64,000 nucleotides of DNA from Cliona cf. orientalis (taxonomy: Eukaryota; Porifera; Demospongiae; Clionaida; Clionaidae). The translations under genes and the position numbers were made by a program. This document shows positions 33,901 to 44,829 of the stretch, piece by piece (the stretch's first letter is position 1; every line of letters begins with the position of its first letter). The stretch covers positions 19,491,775 through 19,555,774 of the forward strand of contig OZ005689.1 in NCBI GenBank assembly GCA_963930775.1, given 5' to 3'. Below the pieces are notes generated by a model that was given only the letters and a program-made list of their open reading frames with translations, was not told the origin of the DNA and ran no database searches.

Positions 33901-36900
33901 GTAGCCTGACAGGCATGGTCATATTATGGAGCCTCAGAGAAGAGTGTCGTATACAATTACTCGTATTCTACCATGGTTGTAACATTCTGACCTATCAGAT
34001 TGCTCAAATGGAGATTGATAAATCACTTATCAAACCTACAAGAGATTTATCAACCTGGGGCGTGTGCGCTTGAAAGGTAATTAAGTAGGTGGAGTAATTG
34101 GACGCAATCATCGATACAGAAGGCCTTGAATGGCGAAGCGAACAGTAGCGTATGTACTCTAGCTACAGTATTAAATATTATTGAGCATAGTTTACCATGG
34201 GCGTAGGAACAGGTGGCCACGGGGGCCAGGGTCCCCCCACTTTTTGAGCTGACATTCTATACTTGCAGTTCAGAATGAGATCCAATCCAGCTAGTTTGCA
34301 GTGACTATGAGTGAACATGCCTCAGTTGCTTTCCATTCGATTTACAATTCATTTTTTTCATCGAGAAACTTGCGATAGCAGTCTTGATTGTGCAAAAATG
34401 GGCGTGGTTTGATACAAAGTGGGTGTGGTCGTAACATTTCGCGCGCAACTGGATACTGGGCCCACCCAACCTTTAAAACATCTTCCTACGCCTATGTTTA
34501 CCATGGTAGAAGTCGGTTATACACCTAGGTTACGGAAGCTATGGTGATTTGTACCATGGTTGTAACATTCTGACCGATCAGATTGATTTATAGGTGTCTA
34601 AATAAAATAGACACCTACCTCTGAGGCTATGAAATTTTACATGACCATGCCTGCTAGGGTAGTTACAGCATCTTTTGTTAGTGAAAGAGATAAAGTACAA
34701 AGCTCTATAGTGCTATGCATAGTACTGTACTGATTAGTGGGCAGGTCTTACTGTGTTAATTGAATGGGTGGAGTGAATGATTGCCAAGTCAGCAGTAGTA
34801 TTAAAAACGGAGCTGCACTCTGACTAGCTTAAGTTGAAATCAAGACAGCGATGACGTGGCCGGCCTTCTGTACGCAGCGACGATAGTATTGTGGTTCTGA
34901 ATGTCAAGGAAGAAGCTCGAGTTGGACAGAAAATAGCGTCGGCTCACTATGCATCAATGTCCAGCATCGACTCAATCGATGACGATGGTTTGAACTGTTG
35001 CTAGGTATGCGCTCGAGCCTTTTATGGCCGGCACTGTAGTTGCTAGGCCGTTACGTAAGTACGTTGTCAGGACCACGTAGCCCATGGTACAAGTCGGTTA
35101 CATCACTCGGTTCGGTCTCTACGCGATTTACACAGCCTCGGGCCTCCGGCCATCAGTGTGTAAATCCTGTAGAGACCTCCACCTCGTGATGTAACCTATA
35201 CTTATCATACCTCGTGCCCTGCGGGCCCTCCGTATGATAAATCCCATAGCCACCTACACCTCGGTGTAAAACCTATACAGAGCCCTCATAAAACGTGTGT
35301 TCTGGAATAAGACACCTATTCAGTATGCCTGTGGTTTATCAACCACGCCCACTCTACTGGCACGTGTGCATGCTCGAGTTCGGTGTAGGAAAGGGTCGTC
35401 AAGTGTATAGGTAAGTACAGTACGTAAGTGCAACGGCACCTTGGAATCATTGATCTAACTCGGGCAACAAAAAGCAAGTCCAAGTCTACTGATAGCAGCA
35501 ACTCACCTTGATTCAATGTTTCAACACTGCATATGTGGCAATCATGTGACGAACATACTGGTTTGTAATACGGGAAATGATCATACGTGCTGCCACTGAC
35601 GTGTTTCCCATACGCTTATATTACAGGTCAAAATTCAATATTATGTATGTGCCATGGGCTATGATTTACAACGAAAGTTTCAGTAATCCATATTACCTTG
35701 TATGCACTTGTGTTTACTTGAAATGGCTCTTTGCTCCTTATCTCTCCCTGTAGAGTTTTATGGTCGGTGTGGAGGGTGTGGAGGTCTTTTTTGAGACAAC
35801 TTATCTCAGCCATAACATCTTTGTGAAGTCTACATCCACAACATTGACTATGTCATCATACACGTTATTAGTGACAAGTATTCTCCCACTTCCCTCACTG
35901 GTAGATTGATTTGCTCATTGAATGGAGCATTTCTATCTGCATAGCTTTGCCCTCAATCCTTCTAATTGGGTGGGAGGGGGAAAGAAGGCCTGGTATCCAC
36001 TGCACGAGCACACGATCCAAGGGTAATATATAATATATATATACTAGAAGTATCCATGCCTAATCGGAAAACTCCAAATCAGCATAACACGTGCATGTAG
36101 TGGATACATTGCCTCCCCCCCCCCCCCCAATCAGAAGGCCTGAGGGCAAGGCTACCATCTGCCGAGTTTCAGAGCCTAAGAGCCACAAATCCACTATATT
36201 ATTGATCTCTGTTAGTTTTGAGAATTTTGACATAGAGGGAAGAACACTTGTTTATGCTTACATGACATTATATTGTAATATACACATCAGTTGCATTTGA
36301 TGCAGTGTATCCACTTCCTTTCTGAGCAACTTCATGTCTTTTGAAATTGAAGTCTACTGTGTACAATGGTATAATTAACGTACAGAATCAATATAATAAT
36401 TCTCGACAATAGTCCGTATTTACCAGTGCAACTACCCAAGCTCGGTTGTCTTTCGGTGGGTGATCCTTGTTTTGGAACTCTCCCATCTCACATAACTTCA
36501 ACTTCCTCAACTGCCTCTTCCTCAACTGCCTCGTTCAAATATCACTTGCTGCATCATGTCACTAATAGCTATTAATTTATTAATAATAATAAATTAACTA
36601 CTTTAAGTTATCATGGGTACATGCTTTGTACTAGTGTTCTTTTTTGCACTATTCATTGTATCCTTTGCATTTATGCAAAAATATATCATATTTTTCTGAC
36701 CAGCTCCCTAGTATTAATATTAAAAATCCTCCAGGGCATGCTTAAATAATAATTACAAATTCATAATTATAATATTATAATAATACCATTCCAGCAGATT
36801 TTTCCGGTACATTTGAGGCTTTGTACGGCTTTACTGGCTCAGGCACCTTGTATGGGGCAACAAAATCGCGATTCTTCTTGCTTATGCTTGCCTTACTCAT

Positions 36901-36912
36901 TTTAGTTTCCAT
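30960..36912 (-). CDS. multi-exon gene of unknown function
   Basis: Exons joined by GT-AG signals with matching phases: 36912-36787 (METKMSKASISKKNRDFVAP), about 36525-36424 (CEMGEFQNKDHPPKDNRAWV), 36353-36286 (SKDMKLLRKEVDTLHQMQL), 35847-35697 (HKDVMAEISCLKKDLHTLH), a gap where one or more exons are missing, then 33873-33725 (TNTGVWPQLLNSAITYSTQN), 31732-31604 (MLGINPYQDYVGKTVDQLSR) and 31190-30960 (GKLYTGFRTWIRDTYLEG, acidic Arg-rich tail, stop TAG). The last three exons are phase-compatible and stop-free. Exons 3 and 4 encode similar coiled-coil-like heptads, perhaps a duplicated exon. No domain recognised. Introns hold MITEs. Short exons with clean splice sites argue for a living gene. 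Confidence 0.65.
31208..31560. mobile_element. hAT-like MITE, 5-bp TSD, intronic
   Basis: Ends CAGTGGCGTAGGCAGGGGGG and, on the minus strand, CAGGGGCGTAGCCAGAATTT. TSD TAAAT at 31203-31207 and 31561-31565. It lies in the intron before the last exon of the minus-strand gene. Close relative of 43696-44030, which lacks the GCGCGCACTTCGCGCGCG block. Confidence 0.9.
31766..33474. other. intronic DNA of the minus-strand gene; no other gene seen
   Basis: Contains a GTATG repeat at 32756-32780, short TGTATGTGTATG runs near 31889 and small unsupported frames. A TTTTCGTG-type segment near 32592-32690 recalls the mariner-like MITE at 6430 but its ends are not clear. Confidence 0.4.
32752..32782 (+). 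repeat. (GGTAT)n microsatellite
   Basis: About five tandem copies of GGTAT. Confidence 0.9.
33476..33675 (+). mobile_element. MITE-4 copy F, internally deleted
   Basis: Only 200 bp: the left terminus GTGACTGGATTT is followed immediately by the right-hand part (AGACCGTAATTTCTTGATTA). TSD ATAT at 33472-33475 and 33676-33679. It retains both ends and an intact TSD, so the deleted form itself was probably mobilised, or the deletion arose after insertion. Confidence 0.85.
34196..34496. mobile_element. hAT-like MITE, 5-bp TSD, 301 bp
   Basis: Ends CATGGGCGTAGGAACAG and, on the minus strand, CATAGGCGTAGGAAGATG. TSD TTTAC at 34191-34195 and 34497-34501. Intronic in the minus-strand gene. Confidence 0.85.
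34502..35696. other. intronic stretch with short repeats
   Basis: TACCATGGTTGTAACATTCT occurs at about 33971 and again at 34552, with GATCAGATTG or TATCAGATTG a few bases later. The region between the repeats and the hairpin cluster has no supported gene. A missing exon of the surrounding gene may be here (a donor-like ATCAAG/GTGAGT lies at about 35507 on the minus strand). Confidence 0.4.
35097..35280. repeat. cluster of perfect-stem hairpins
   Basis: The main foldback has three nested matched arms: GGTTACATCAC (35097-35107) with GTGATGTAACC (35186-35196), GGTCTCTAC (35114-35122) with GTAGAGACC (35169-35177), GATTTACACA (35125-35134) with TGTGTAAATC (35157-35166), around a GGCCTCCGGCC loop. 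A second hairpin pairs TTATCATAC (35202-35210) with GTATGATAA (35232-35240). A third, ACACC/GGTGT, follows near 35257. Confidence 0.85.
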
Positions 36913-36996
36913 CTAGATCTTATCCAGCTGCCAGTGCAAGTTCAATATGGAGCCAAAAGGACCGCGCCTGTGAATTAGTGAGTCTGACTCCACCCC

Positions 36997-37848
36997 CGTT
37001 ATCGTTCATGGCCGAATACTATGTATACAACCTGTAATTTCTTGGCCGTACAAGCCCGTATTTTATTGGCTGTACATGGCCATATCATGAGTTGCATATC
37101 ACGGACATGTATGTCGGTGCTAATGTGGCCGTATTCTACGTATATGTTGGACGTTGTAACTACACTACCTGTGACAGTGTATACGTACCGTGACATTTCC
37201 GTATACAGGTCTGTGCAATGTTGTATACTGCCTATGGCCGTGTATGGACATGTGGATATTTTGCTGTGTAGTTTGGGCTTGGCACCCTGTCTGAGGTTGG
37301 TACAGGAAATACCTTACTCCAGTGTGGCTTCGAGGGCACTTGCTGACCTTCAGAAAGGAAGTACTAACGAGATTACTTATCGAGATCGAGATGGCCACGA
37401 TCGACCTAAGGGTTAAAGTAGTCTTGTTTTCTGCCACAATACGTGCAGTACAGACATATCGCTAAGCATACAGTTAGACTAGATCTATGTCTACCTTACT
37501 GTGTAGATAAAGTGAGATGAAGAGTTCTAATGACCACGGATGGACTTGAGACGGCAACAGTTTGGAGGTAAGTAAGCTTTTAAGCTTTTATGTTCAGAAA
37601 TAGCGTACTATAATATGTACATACGAAGCTAAAGTAACTAACTACGAAGGTTGTACAATGACTCCTTCGTGTGAATAAAGCGTCCATAGCTATGACAACT
37701 GTTCTAGGATGCTGTACAAAGACTAATAGCAGCTAATCTATTCCTAAACAGGATGGCTCAGAGGATACAGTACATATTATTAAAAGTAGTGTATACATGT
37801 ATGTATGTGTGGGTAACCTAATACACAAAATATGTATGCACATACTGG
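36997..37848. other. no gene recognised
   Basis: Contains frequent CCGTAT/ATACGG and TGTATAC words at 37010-37260, suggestive of an old repeat, and small frames of no recognisable content. Confidence 0.35.
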
Positions 37849-38335
37849 ATGCTCCTCAAAGATGTACGTGACAAAATTTACCACACTGTCAGTTGTGAAT
37901 GTGGACCAACAGCTTACATAAGACAAGAAGTGCACATTTTTGTGTATTCCTCTCCTACAAGGAACAAGATGATTAGGGATGAAGGAAAAGAGCTCTCCCC
38001 CCTTTGGATCAGGACCATCTCGCAAGCTCAGAAGAAGCCGCCCCACGAGCCACACCCCCCAAGAGAACTGCGGCCAAGAGACAACAGGCCACCGCTCAGA
38101 GTCAGACGACGGGCTCCTACCACGTCACCAGCTCCACGACAACCGACTCCACCCGAAGGACCACCACCAGCAGTCAGGAGACCTACTCCATCCTTAAGTA
38201 GAAGCAGGCGGTCAGCATCGACCACGCCCACCGTAGAACTGACTATTTAAGAACTGTACACTTGTAGTTCTGCATTTTTTGCCCTGAGGAAGTCTGCAGT
38301 ATAGCAGTCGAAACTAGGCATTATGATGAATTATT
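37849..38335 (+). pseudogene. Penelope-like retroelement 3' remnant
   Basis: The plus-strand frame from 37849 reads a short GIY-YIG-like piece (VSCECGPTAYIRQE) and then NKMIRDEGKELSPLW, which matches the end of the endonuclease region in Penelope-like and related elements (NRDEG..LSPLW). A Pro/Arg-rich tail follows. The intervening GIY-YIG body is deleted. Downstream, CCTGAGGAAG ... GTCGAAAC resembles the conserved 3' motif seen after such ORFs. No RT domain is present. Identification rests on short motifs. Confidence 0.45.
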
Positions 38336-38375
38336 TTTCATTGAGAGAAATAATGCCGGATTGGTGTAACAAGAT

Positions 38376-39648
38376 CTAGCTCGTAGCTATCAATAACAAA
38401 CTTAAGTCCTCTGCATTACGGTATACAAGAGTACTCCGAAGAACCTTCTCATATGCCTGAATAGCGTTTGGGTCGGTGAGCTGGAGTTTACCCGAGGAGT
38501 ATCCAGGTCAGTGTACATACACCAACAATCTTTGTGCTGTATAAATATGTAATAATATTAATATATTACATACTATGTACATGTACACACGTCGTACCTT
38601 CCAGATAAACAAGGGACAGTAGTGTGATATGCATTCTTGGTTGAGTCGTGTCTTGCATCGGTCATAACCCAATACAACAATTTTTAGCATCATGGCACAG
38701 ATTTTACAATCATAACATACATGTACCTCGCCTTTAGATGGATACTCTGGATTTGCCTTTGCCGCCTCCATAGCAGCATTCATGGACTTGAGGGCCACAG
38801 ATGACACGACATCAATATAAGAACGTGAGTGGTAAACTAGACGGAAAAAAATGCCATGTGAATTATTGAGGTCATTCTTGGAATCATTTACCTCATTTTA
38901 TGTACCATTTTCCAACTGTGCCTATCCCTGAAAACTGACTGAATCAAATGTACTGAGATGGGAGCATCCCAGCACAAGTGAAAGCATGAACGAATCTTAA
39001 AAAAATAAACCCTCATTCAATAAATTATAGAGAGCAAGGGGAAAAAGCACCTTTGATTGACAAGATAGTGCCCTCGAAATATCCTTGAGCTGGCCCACGT
39101 TCTCCTGGATCTACACTTGGTACACTCACTCAAACTCAAGACGAGCAACATGACCAATCTACACGTGGTATAAACTGTAATGAATGACCTATACTTCAAT
39201 GAGAAATCTTCTATATTACTTGCTTCATTGACGCTATATACCAACTTTCATAGTTAGCACAGAAGCGTGGTTGAACAATGGAAGTACACAGATTCTCTAA
39301 TGCTCTCTTTTCGACAACATAGAGTTCCTGGTCACTATCTAGCAATAGCTGCATCAGTATCAAACTCGAGTGAAGACATATCAAAAATTTTGGAAGATTT
39401 CTTCAGAGCAGTATTATCTTTCAATTGGATCTCCATCTTTTCCCCTCTCCTCGCTCGTTTGATCTGACATTCCTCCCGTCTTATAGGCAATTTCTTCATC
39501 AAATGCTCATTCATGATATGCTGACCAGCTCGAAACCCTACGATCCTCATATTCGAGGTGCCATCACTGATGCTTCCACCAAAATACGAGCTATTTTTGC
39601 CCTTCCTCACAGCTGACAATCCATTAACTACGCCTTCCAAAGAAATAC
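38376..39648 (-). CDS. gene with an OB-fold-like exon (RPA-like), partial
   Basis: Exon 39648-39336 reads GLSAVRKGKNSSYFGGSISD, MRIVGFRAGQHIM, then EECQIKRARRGEKMEIQLKD and KKSSKIFDM: the strand pattern of a nucleic-acid-binding OB fold like those of replication protein A-type proteins (inference from pattern). Downstream exons: 38836-38727 (acceptor TTTTTTTCCGTCTAG; DVVSSVALKSMNAAMEAAKA; donor GAG/GTACAT) and 38480-38376 (CAG acceptor; LTDPNAIQAYEKVLRSTLVY; stop TAG). The last two are phase-compatible. The join between the OB exon and these is not resolved, so they might be separate genes. Status, host or TE-derived, unknown. Confidence 0.5.
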
Positions 39649-39659
39649 TATAGATGCAT

Positions 39660-40854
39660 TATCTCTTGTTTGTGTATTTTTTGATCCTGCTATCCCTACT
39701 TCATTCTTCCGTTGTTTTTTTAATTGCACTTAGTATAATTAATTTTATCAAAGATGGGAGGTGCCGAAGTTAGCAAAATTCATAGCCACACCCCTGCATT
39801 CATACGCCTAGGTGATGAAGCAGACTGCTTTAGGCGGCCCAAGTAGGTAGTAATAAGATTCTTCTGCTTAGGGAAAAAAACAAATTCTAAGTCTTATTGT
39901 TGGTAGCAGCTAGCTATCCCGGCATAATTCTATGATCTGTACTGGCATTGCCGTCCCTGCTCATGGAGCCTTGCGCCTTTGTATGATATCTATGATCGAT
40001 CCAGTGGTGCACGAACTAGCAAGTAGCTCGCCTATGCCAAGCGCCTTACTGCTGCTCGAGCCTTGCACCTTGGAAAATTAGGCTCTTTGAGAGCAATTCT
40101 GAGGCATTCCTACAATGATTATCACTTACCATGCTGTAGTATAACACTACACTGTTCATACTATTAAATAGTAGACTAATAATGGTTGGCCAATTGGTCC
40201 ATTCGACTCTCTCCTGCTTTCAAATTGACTTCCTGCCTCGCTCATACATTTTGTGTAGCATGTCTATGGTGGTTATACTATATACAACGAAAAATATTTA
40301 TCAGACGGTCATTTTTCTTATTATAGTCCATGTCATTACATGAGGGCATGGATACGCGTCTTGGATGCACCCGGTCGCTATGCACGAGCCGCACTACAAC
40401 GCTCAGGATTGGTCAAAACTGTAGGGCTGTGTGCACAAAGAAGAGTGGCTTTTAATGCCTCGGGCCATAGCTACAGCTAGAGACGCATTGTCGAACGATC
40501 AGCACGAAAGTGCCTCACATTTCCGAGGCCTCGAGCAAAGCGAGAGGCGAGGTCTTGTCATACCTATCAGTAGTCCTGTAGTAACGTTCAAGCAGAGCGA
40601 GAACATCACCATAGCACACTTAATCATTGGAGCTGCTTGCTTTGAGGGGTGTGGCCTCTGCAAGTGCTTCCATCCGCGCATGCGCACGGTACTGATGTGC
40701 ACTGTTGCCCAGGCAGGATACTGTTTGTGCATAAATTATGTCTCTGTTTTGTGAGCATGTACTGTTAATAGATGATCATGCATGCTAGCCACATTATCCC
40801 ATGATTGTGATATTTAACATACTTGTTATGCAAGATACATGAATATTAAATTTA
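39660..40854. other. no gene recognised
   Basis: A plus-strand frame at 40431-40754 (107 codons) has no recognisable domain, and part of it is a GCCTCGAGCAAAGCGAGAGG-type palindromic stretch. The remainder is AT-rich. Confidence 0.35.
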
Positions 40855-41069
40855 GGCCAAATGAAATTGATTAGTTTCTCATCCCCACCCGCCTCTAGTT
40901 TTTCCTCCGCCTGACCACATTTTAATTCATGAATATCATTAAAACTATCATTAAAAAATGCACGAGGTCATAGACGCGCCACTTTTTTAATGAAATTCAT
41001 GACATTTAATGATATTGATGACAAAAAATGAAATAAAAAGCCACCCTCCCACCTGGGGAAATTCCTGAA
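40855..41069. mobile_element. truncated Harbinger-like MITE
   Basis: The left end GGCCAAATGAAATTGATTAG follows TTA (40852-40854), then TTTCTCATCC and subterminal sequence shared with 22600-22744. The right half (GCCACCCTCCCACCTGGGGA) matches, inverted, the left subterminal region of 20828-22744. The right terminus is missing after about 41069. Confidence 0.7.
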
Positions 41070-41957
41070 CATGGAAACTGCTCACATGAGCACTAGAACG
41101 TGTACGCGCACTTGTGTACTCCATGTTATGGTTTGCATTCTTGGACAGACTCGTTGCTATGACAATTTGAGCGAAAAATGGCCGAAAATGGCGACCGCAG
41201 TGAACTTTTCGACTAATAGCAGCAAAATAACGGTAGTTTCGAACTTGAACAAGGCTTATTCCAGTGAGAGTCACAGCTCTAAACGTGGCCAGCGAAGTTG
41301 AATTTCCGAAGTTTCTGCTCTACGCTACAGTCCCATAAAGTCCAAGAAGCAAAAATGGCCGATTTTTGGCCCTTTTCACAGCCTCCTCACTCACAGAAGA
41401 CAGCGCATCAAGTGTCAAAAGTGTCCCAAACAAGACAGCGCATCCCAAGTATGGTGACAAGGGCAAAACCATTGCACCGATACACTGAAATAAACAGTTT
41501 TTAACAGTTCTTGATCAGCCATTTTTGCTTCTTGTTTATGATTAATTTTTATTATTAGTGTTCAAATACGTGCTGCAAGAGCAACTGCTTGAGTTTTCTT
41601 GGGAAGGAAGAGTTTGCAAGAGTAAGCCTGAGCATTTGTGCAATGTCTCTCAGAAAGCAATGAAGCTGGCTGCTCACATTTTTCACTTCTGCTTACTGTG
41701 AGGAAAACCACAAATTTTCCCACACTCTGTGGGAAAACTGCATAAATGCATTCTTGGCTGTGACCACACTAAAGAAGAGCAGACACTACAAAGTACGGCA
41801 ATCTTTTTTACAAGGCCAGCTTCTGATGCCACCTAGTTTGGGTTCCACCAGATTCCATATTGGCAGTACAGTGGCTCCAACTTTATGCCAAGGAGAACGG
41901 GGATAAACTCCCTAACCATGAAAGATTCTGCTACCCTGCAGCCTGACAAAAGCAGCA
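41070..41957. other. no gene recognised
   Basis: Plus-strand frames at 41071-41301 and 41298-41504 lack recognisable domains or firm splice context. Short echoes of AAAAATGGCCGA occur three times between 41176 and 41364. Confidence 0.35.
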
Positions 41958-41961
41958 ATAT

Positions 41962-42620
41962 GTGACCGTCTATGGGAAAACCCGCCATAATATGGGATTT
42001 TTTTGTGAAAATTGAGTCCGCCCAGGTCCATTTAATTGATTTCCGGCTCACGCATAGTATGCGGAAACGCCATACGCGTTGCTATCCTTTAGACCATAAT
42101 TTCTCAATTATTAAGGGTGTGGCGCGATCGCAAACAAAGCGCTGTATCTCCACAACCAAGCGCACAGTCAGTCTGAAACTTGAACGCGGGTTAGCTCTAT
42201 GGTAGAGGTTATCATAGAAGCACCGTTTGAAATGAAGGTAAAGATCGAGCAAGGGTCAGATTTCGATGTTGACAACGGTCGCCCATTGTTCTTTGATGCC
42301 CAAGAAGCTAAAAAGGTGAGCGAACGTACAGTAGTTCGATGAATCTAGCTATACCTAGATAGAGAATTCTAATTGCCACCCATAGCAACGGGCTCCGTGT
42401 ACGGCAGCTGTACTGACTAGGTAGGTCAAAATGAAGGCTTATTTCGCCTTGGTAACTTACGTTTACCTTCCATAGGCGGTGGTAACAGTTAGTAGAAGGG
42501 TTCTTTGACATAAATATGACAAAAACTGGACTTTGACATTTTTCGACCTGAGATACTGAAACGCGCATTGCGCGAATAGCGCGCGGATCCCATATGCCGG
42601 GTTTTCCCGTAGACGGTCAC
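41962..42620. mobile_element. MITE-4 copy G with an internal inversion
   Basis: TSD ATAT at 41958-41961 and 42621-42624. The ends read GTGACCGTCTATGGGAAAAC on both strands (a shared change from the family consensus). The element lies in reverse relative to copies A-F, but the segment about 42004-42212 (TCCGCCCAGGTCC to GGTTAGCTCTATGGTAGAG) is inverted within it. Confidence 0.88.
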
Positions 42621-43428
42621 ATATGCTCAGGAATATTCTTGTAGCCCGTAAACTTTTGGCACATTTGCATATATTACCTAGTGATATGCGTATGCTTATT
42701 AATCAGGTATAAAGTGTCTATGTCAACGTTCATGAAACACTAGAGTGAATCGTGCTCACACATCTCAATTCCAATTTGAAGTAGAGTAGATATTCACATT
42801 AATAATGTTATTAATGATTTTACTCTTTCAGATATCCAGGTTCTCTAAATGCACTTTGTGATTTATTTGCAAAAATGATACCAGTTGAGAAGAGTAAAGA
42901 AGTAAGAGAAAAATGATTGCCTCGAGAGCAGCACATCTGCAGAGAGTCCGGTGAATGTTAGCTTACCTGATTGCTAATAATTTTAGGATTAGCATCAATT
43001 AGGAATGAGAGGGAGAAGTACTACCACCACTGCAAAGACTAAGCACGATACCAAATCGTATCTGACCCTGATTATTGAGGGAATGGATCAGCAGAAAACA
43101 ATGCTGCCTCATTATGTCTCACAATCAAAAGTGAGGAACTATTATTATTAGGATACAGCTAGAGGTTACAATATTATGACATCCTCATACCTCAAATTTT
43201 AATAATTCACTATCAGTTGATTTATATGTGGTTTGCTTATTTTAGTTGCCATAAAATGTGCATACAGGCAATGAGCAATAAGCAGCAGCTGAAGGTACAA
43301 GTGACTGGAGCTCTCTCTCATGGCCATGGATCGTCCTATAATATGGCCAGTATCCAAGCAACAGTAATCTGATGATCACTGTCTTGATCAAGTGCCTGGA
43401 AGAGATATCGCCTCTACCAAAAGTGCTA

Positions 43429-44296
43429 CCGTAAAGTCTGGTTAATAAGCGCATGCTCTCGGTGGTAAGGAAATATGCGCCTATTAGACGATGTGTGCTT
43501 AATAGGTTTTGGCCCCGCCCACTGCCAGCACGTTCGAGCGCTCAATGACAAAGCTAGCAAGTTATGAACACAGCATTTCTTGGACTAAGCTCTGTAATAG
43601 TTCGTGGGAGTATGATCAGAAGCCATCGCTGGAAGAAAACCGTGGAAAAATAGCCAATTTCTTTGGCGCTCACTTCGGTCAAGGCAGAGGTCAAGCAGTG
43701 GCGTAGGCAGGGGGGGTGTTCAGGGGGCTCGAGCACCCCCCTCTGCTCTTGGCCTATTCATGCCTAGTTCACATAGTCCATAGAACAGCCTCATCCAGCA
43801 CCCCCTTGGCTACTCCAAACTATCATCTACTACAAAAAAAAAACAGTTTAGAAGACAGAAACTTATCTCATCCCAAGATTCGGCTGAAAACCTTGAGCTA
43901 GCTCGCTACCTACATTCAGAATGCGTTCTCTTTGACAATTTGAACTTTGACCTTGACGGTTAATAAGTGGGCGTGGCTTAAAATTTTGCACTCCAGCACC
44001 CCCTCACCTAAAATCCTGGCTACGCCCCTGTCAAGAGTCTGAACCCGTCTCAGTGGAACATCGAAGTGTTAAGTAAGTATAGCCAATCTCATGCAGCTGG
44101 CTACCCGAAAATAGGTTGGTAAATTAGTTCTAGCCATGTAGAGCATGGAACACTCTTGATCGAACGAGGACTATTATTGTCGTCTTAATTGGGTGCATGC
44201 GCTTATTAGACAATACTTAGTAACAGGAAGGAAGCATGAGCTTATTAAAAAATATGCACTTAATAAGCATGTCCGCTTATTAACCAGACTTTACGG
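43429..44296. mobile_element. mariner-like MITE, TA target
   Basis: Ends CCGTAAAGTCTGGTTAATAA and, on the minus strand, CCGTAAAGTCTGGTTAATAA: a near-perfect repeat of at least 20 bp. TA at 43427-43428 and 44297-44298. Excision with one TA restores GTG-CTA-TAT-GTG (Val-Leu-Tyr-Val) in the interrupted gene. A second MITE is nested at 43696-44030. Confidence 0.9.
43696..44030. mobile_element. hAT-like MITE, 5-bp TSD, nested
   Basis: Ends CAGTGGCGTAGGCAGGGGGG and, on the minus strand, CAGGGGCGTAGCCAGGATTT. TSD TCAAG at 43691-43695 and 44031-44035. Nearly identical to 31208-31560 apart from a missing GC-rich block. Confidence 0.92.
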
Positions 44297-44424
44297 TATA
44301 TGTGCAGATGGATAATAGCTCAGGTCAAAACAAGAATAAAATATGTTCTTGCTTTCTTGGCACATTTGGTCCAAAGAGGCTTATTTAGGCGTATTTAGGA
44401 AGGTACGCTAGAATGCATATAAAC

Positions 44425-44535
44425 GTGACCAGATTTGGGAAAACCCTCCGTATGGGATTTTTTCTGAAAATTGAGTTTGATGCGTGGTTGATAAGCTCTA
44501 CCATAGAGCTAACCCGCGTTCAAGTCTTAGGCCGT
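44425..44535 (+). mobile_element. MITE-4 copy H, truncated and rearranged
   Basis: Left end GTGACCAGATTTGGGAAAAC, then ATTTTTTCTGAAAATTGAG (right-end sequence in reverse) up to GTTCAAGTCTTAGGCCG. About 110 bp; the other terminus is absent. Confidence 0.75.
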
Positions 44536-44595
44536 ACACAACCTCATCATTTTTTATTCCTGCTGGTCAATGGAAGGGTGGAGATGAAGTACAAG

Positions 44596-44829
44596 TGTAA
44601 TAACTGTCAATAGTTCTTGAGCAGATAATGTTGAATAAGGAATTGGACACAATCACTGAGTCACTAGAGTCTTTTTATAGGAGGTAGCTATACAAAAACC
44701 AGGGCTACAGAAAGCACGAGACCAGGGCTGTTAGACACAAACAATTAGTATGCACAGTCAGTTGCATGTCTCCAGATTTAAGCATACATAATTATTATAC
44801 AATGTTTGCAAAACAGTCTATTCGCTACA
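44596..44829 (-). repeat. Gypsy-2 3' LTR
   Basis: 234 bp; on the element strand it begins TGTAGCGAATAGACTGTTTT and ends TTATTACA (TG...CA). Differs from the 5' LTR at several positions and by small indels, so the insertion is not recent. Confidence 0.88.

Larger units (their letters stand above)
42832..44391 (+). pseudogene. decayed unknown gene split by nested MITEs
   Basis: Exon 42832-42901 (ISRFSKCTL, one-base shift, then FAKMIPVEKSKE; donor GTAAGA), exon 43003-43130 (NEREKYYHHCKD, shift, then SYLTLIIEGMDQQKTMLPHY; donor GTGAGG), exon 43268-43428 (LKVQVTGALSHGHGSSYNMA, shift, then SNSNLMITVLIKCLEEISPL). The coding sequence continues after the TA-flanked MITE at 44299 with LYVQMDNSSGQNKNK and stops at about 44391. 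Phases agree across the introns. The widely spaced Asp motifs (EGMDQ.KT.LPH and QMDN....NKNK) look like an RNase H-fold nuclease of a poorly characterised metazoan family (inference). Three or more single-base shifts show decay. Confidence 0.65.

Noticed and set aside
38283-38325. Hammerhead-ribozyme-like core (CTGAGGA ... GAAAC) downstream of the Penelope-like ORF
   Set aside because: CUGANGA and GAAA are present with a short imperfect stem II, but I find no stem III closing on a cleavage triplet, before or after. Likely only the conserved 3' motif of the element.
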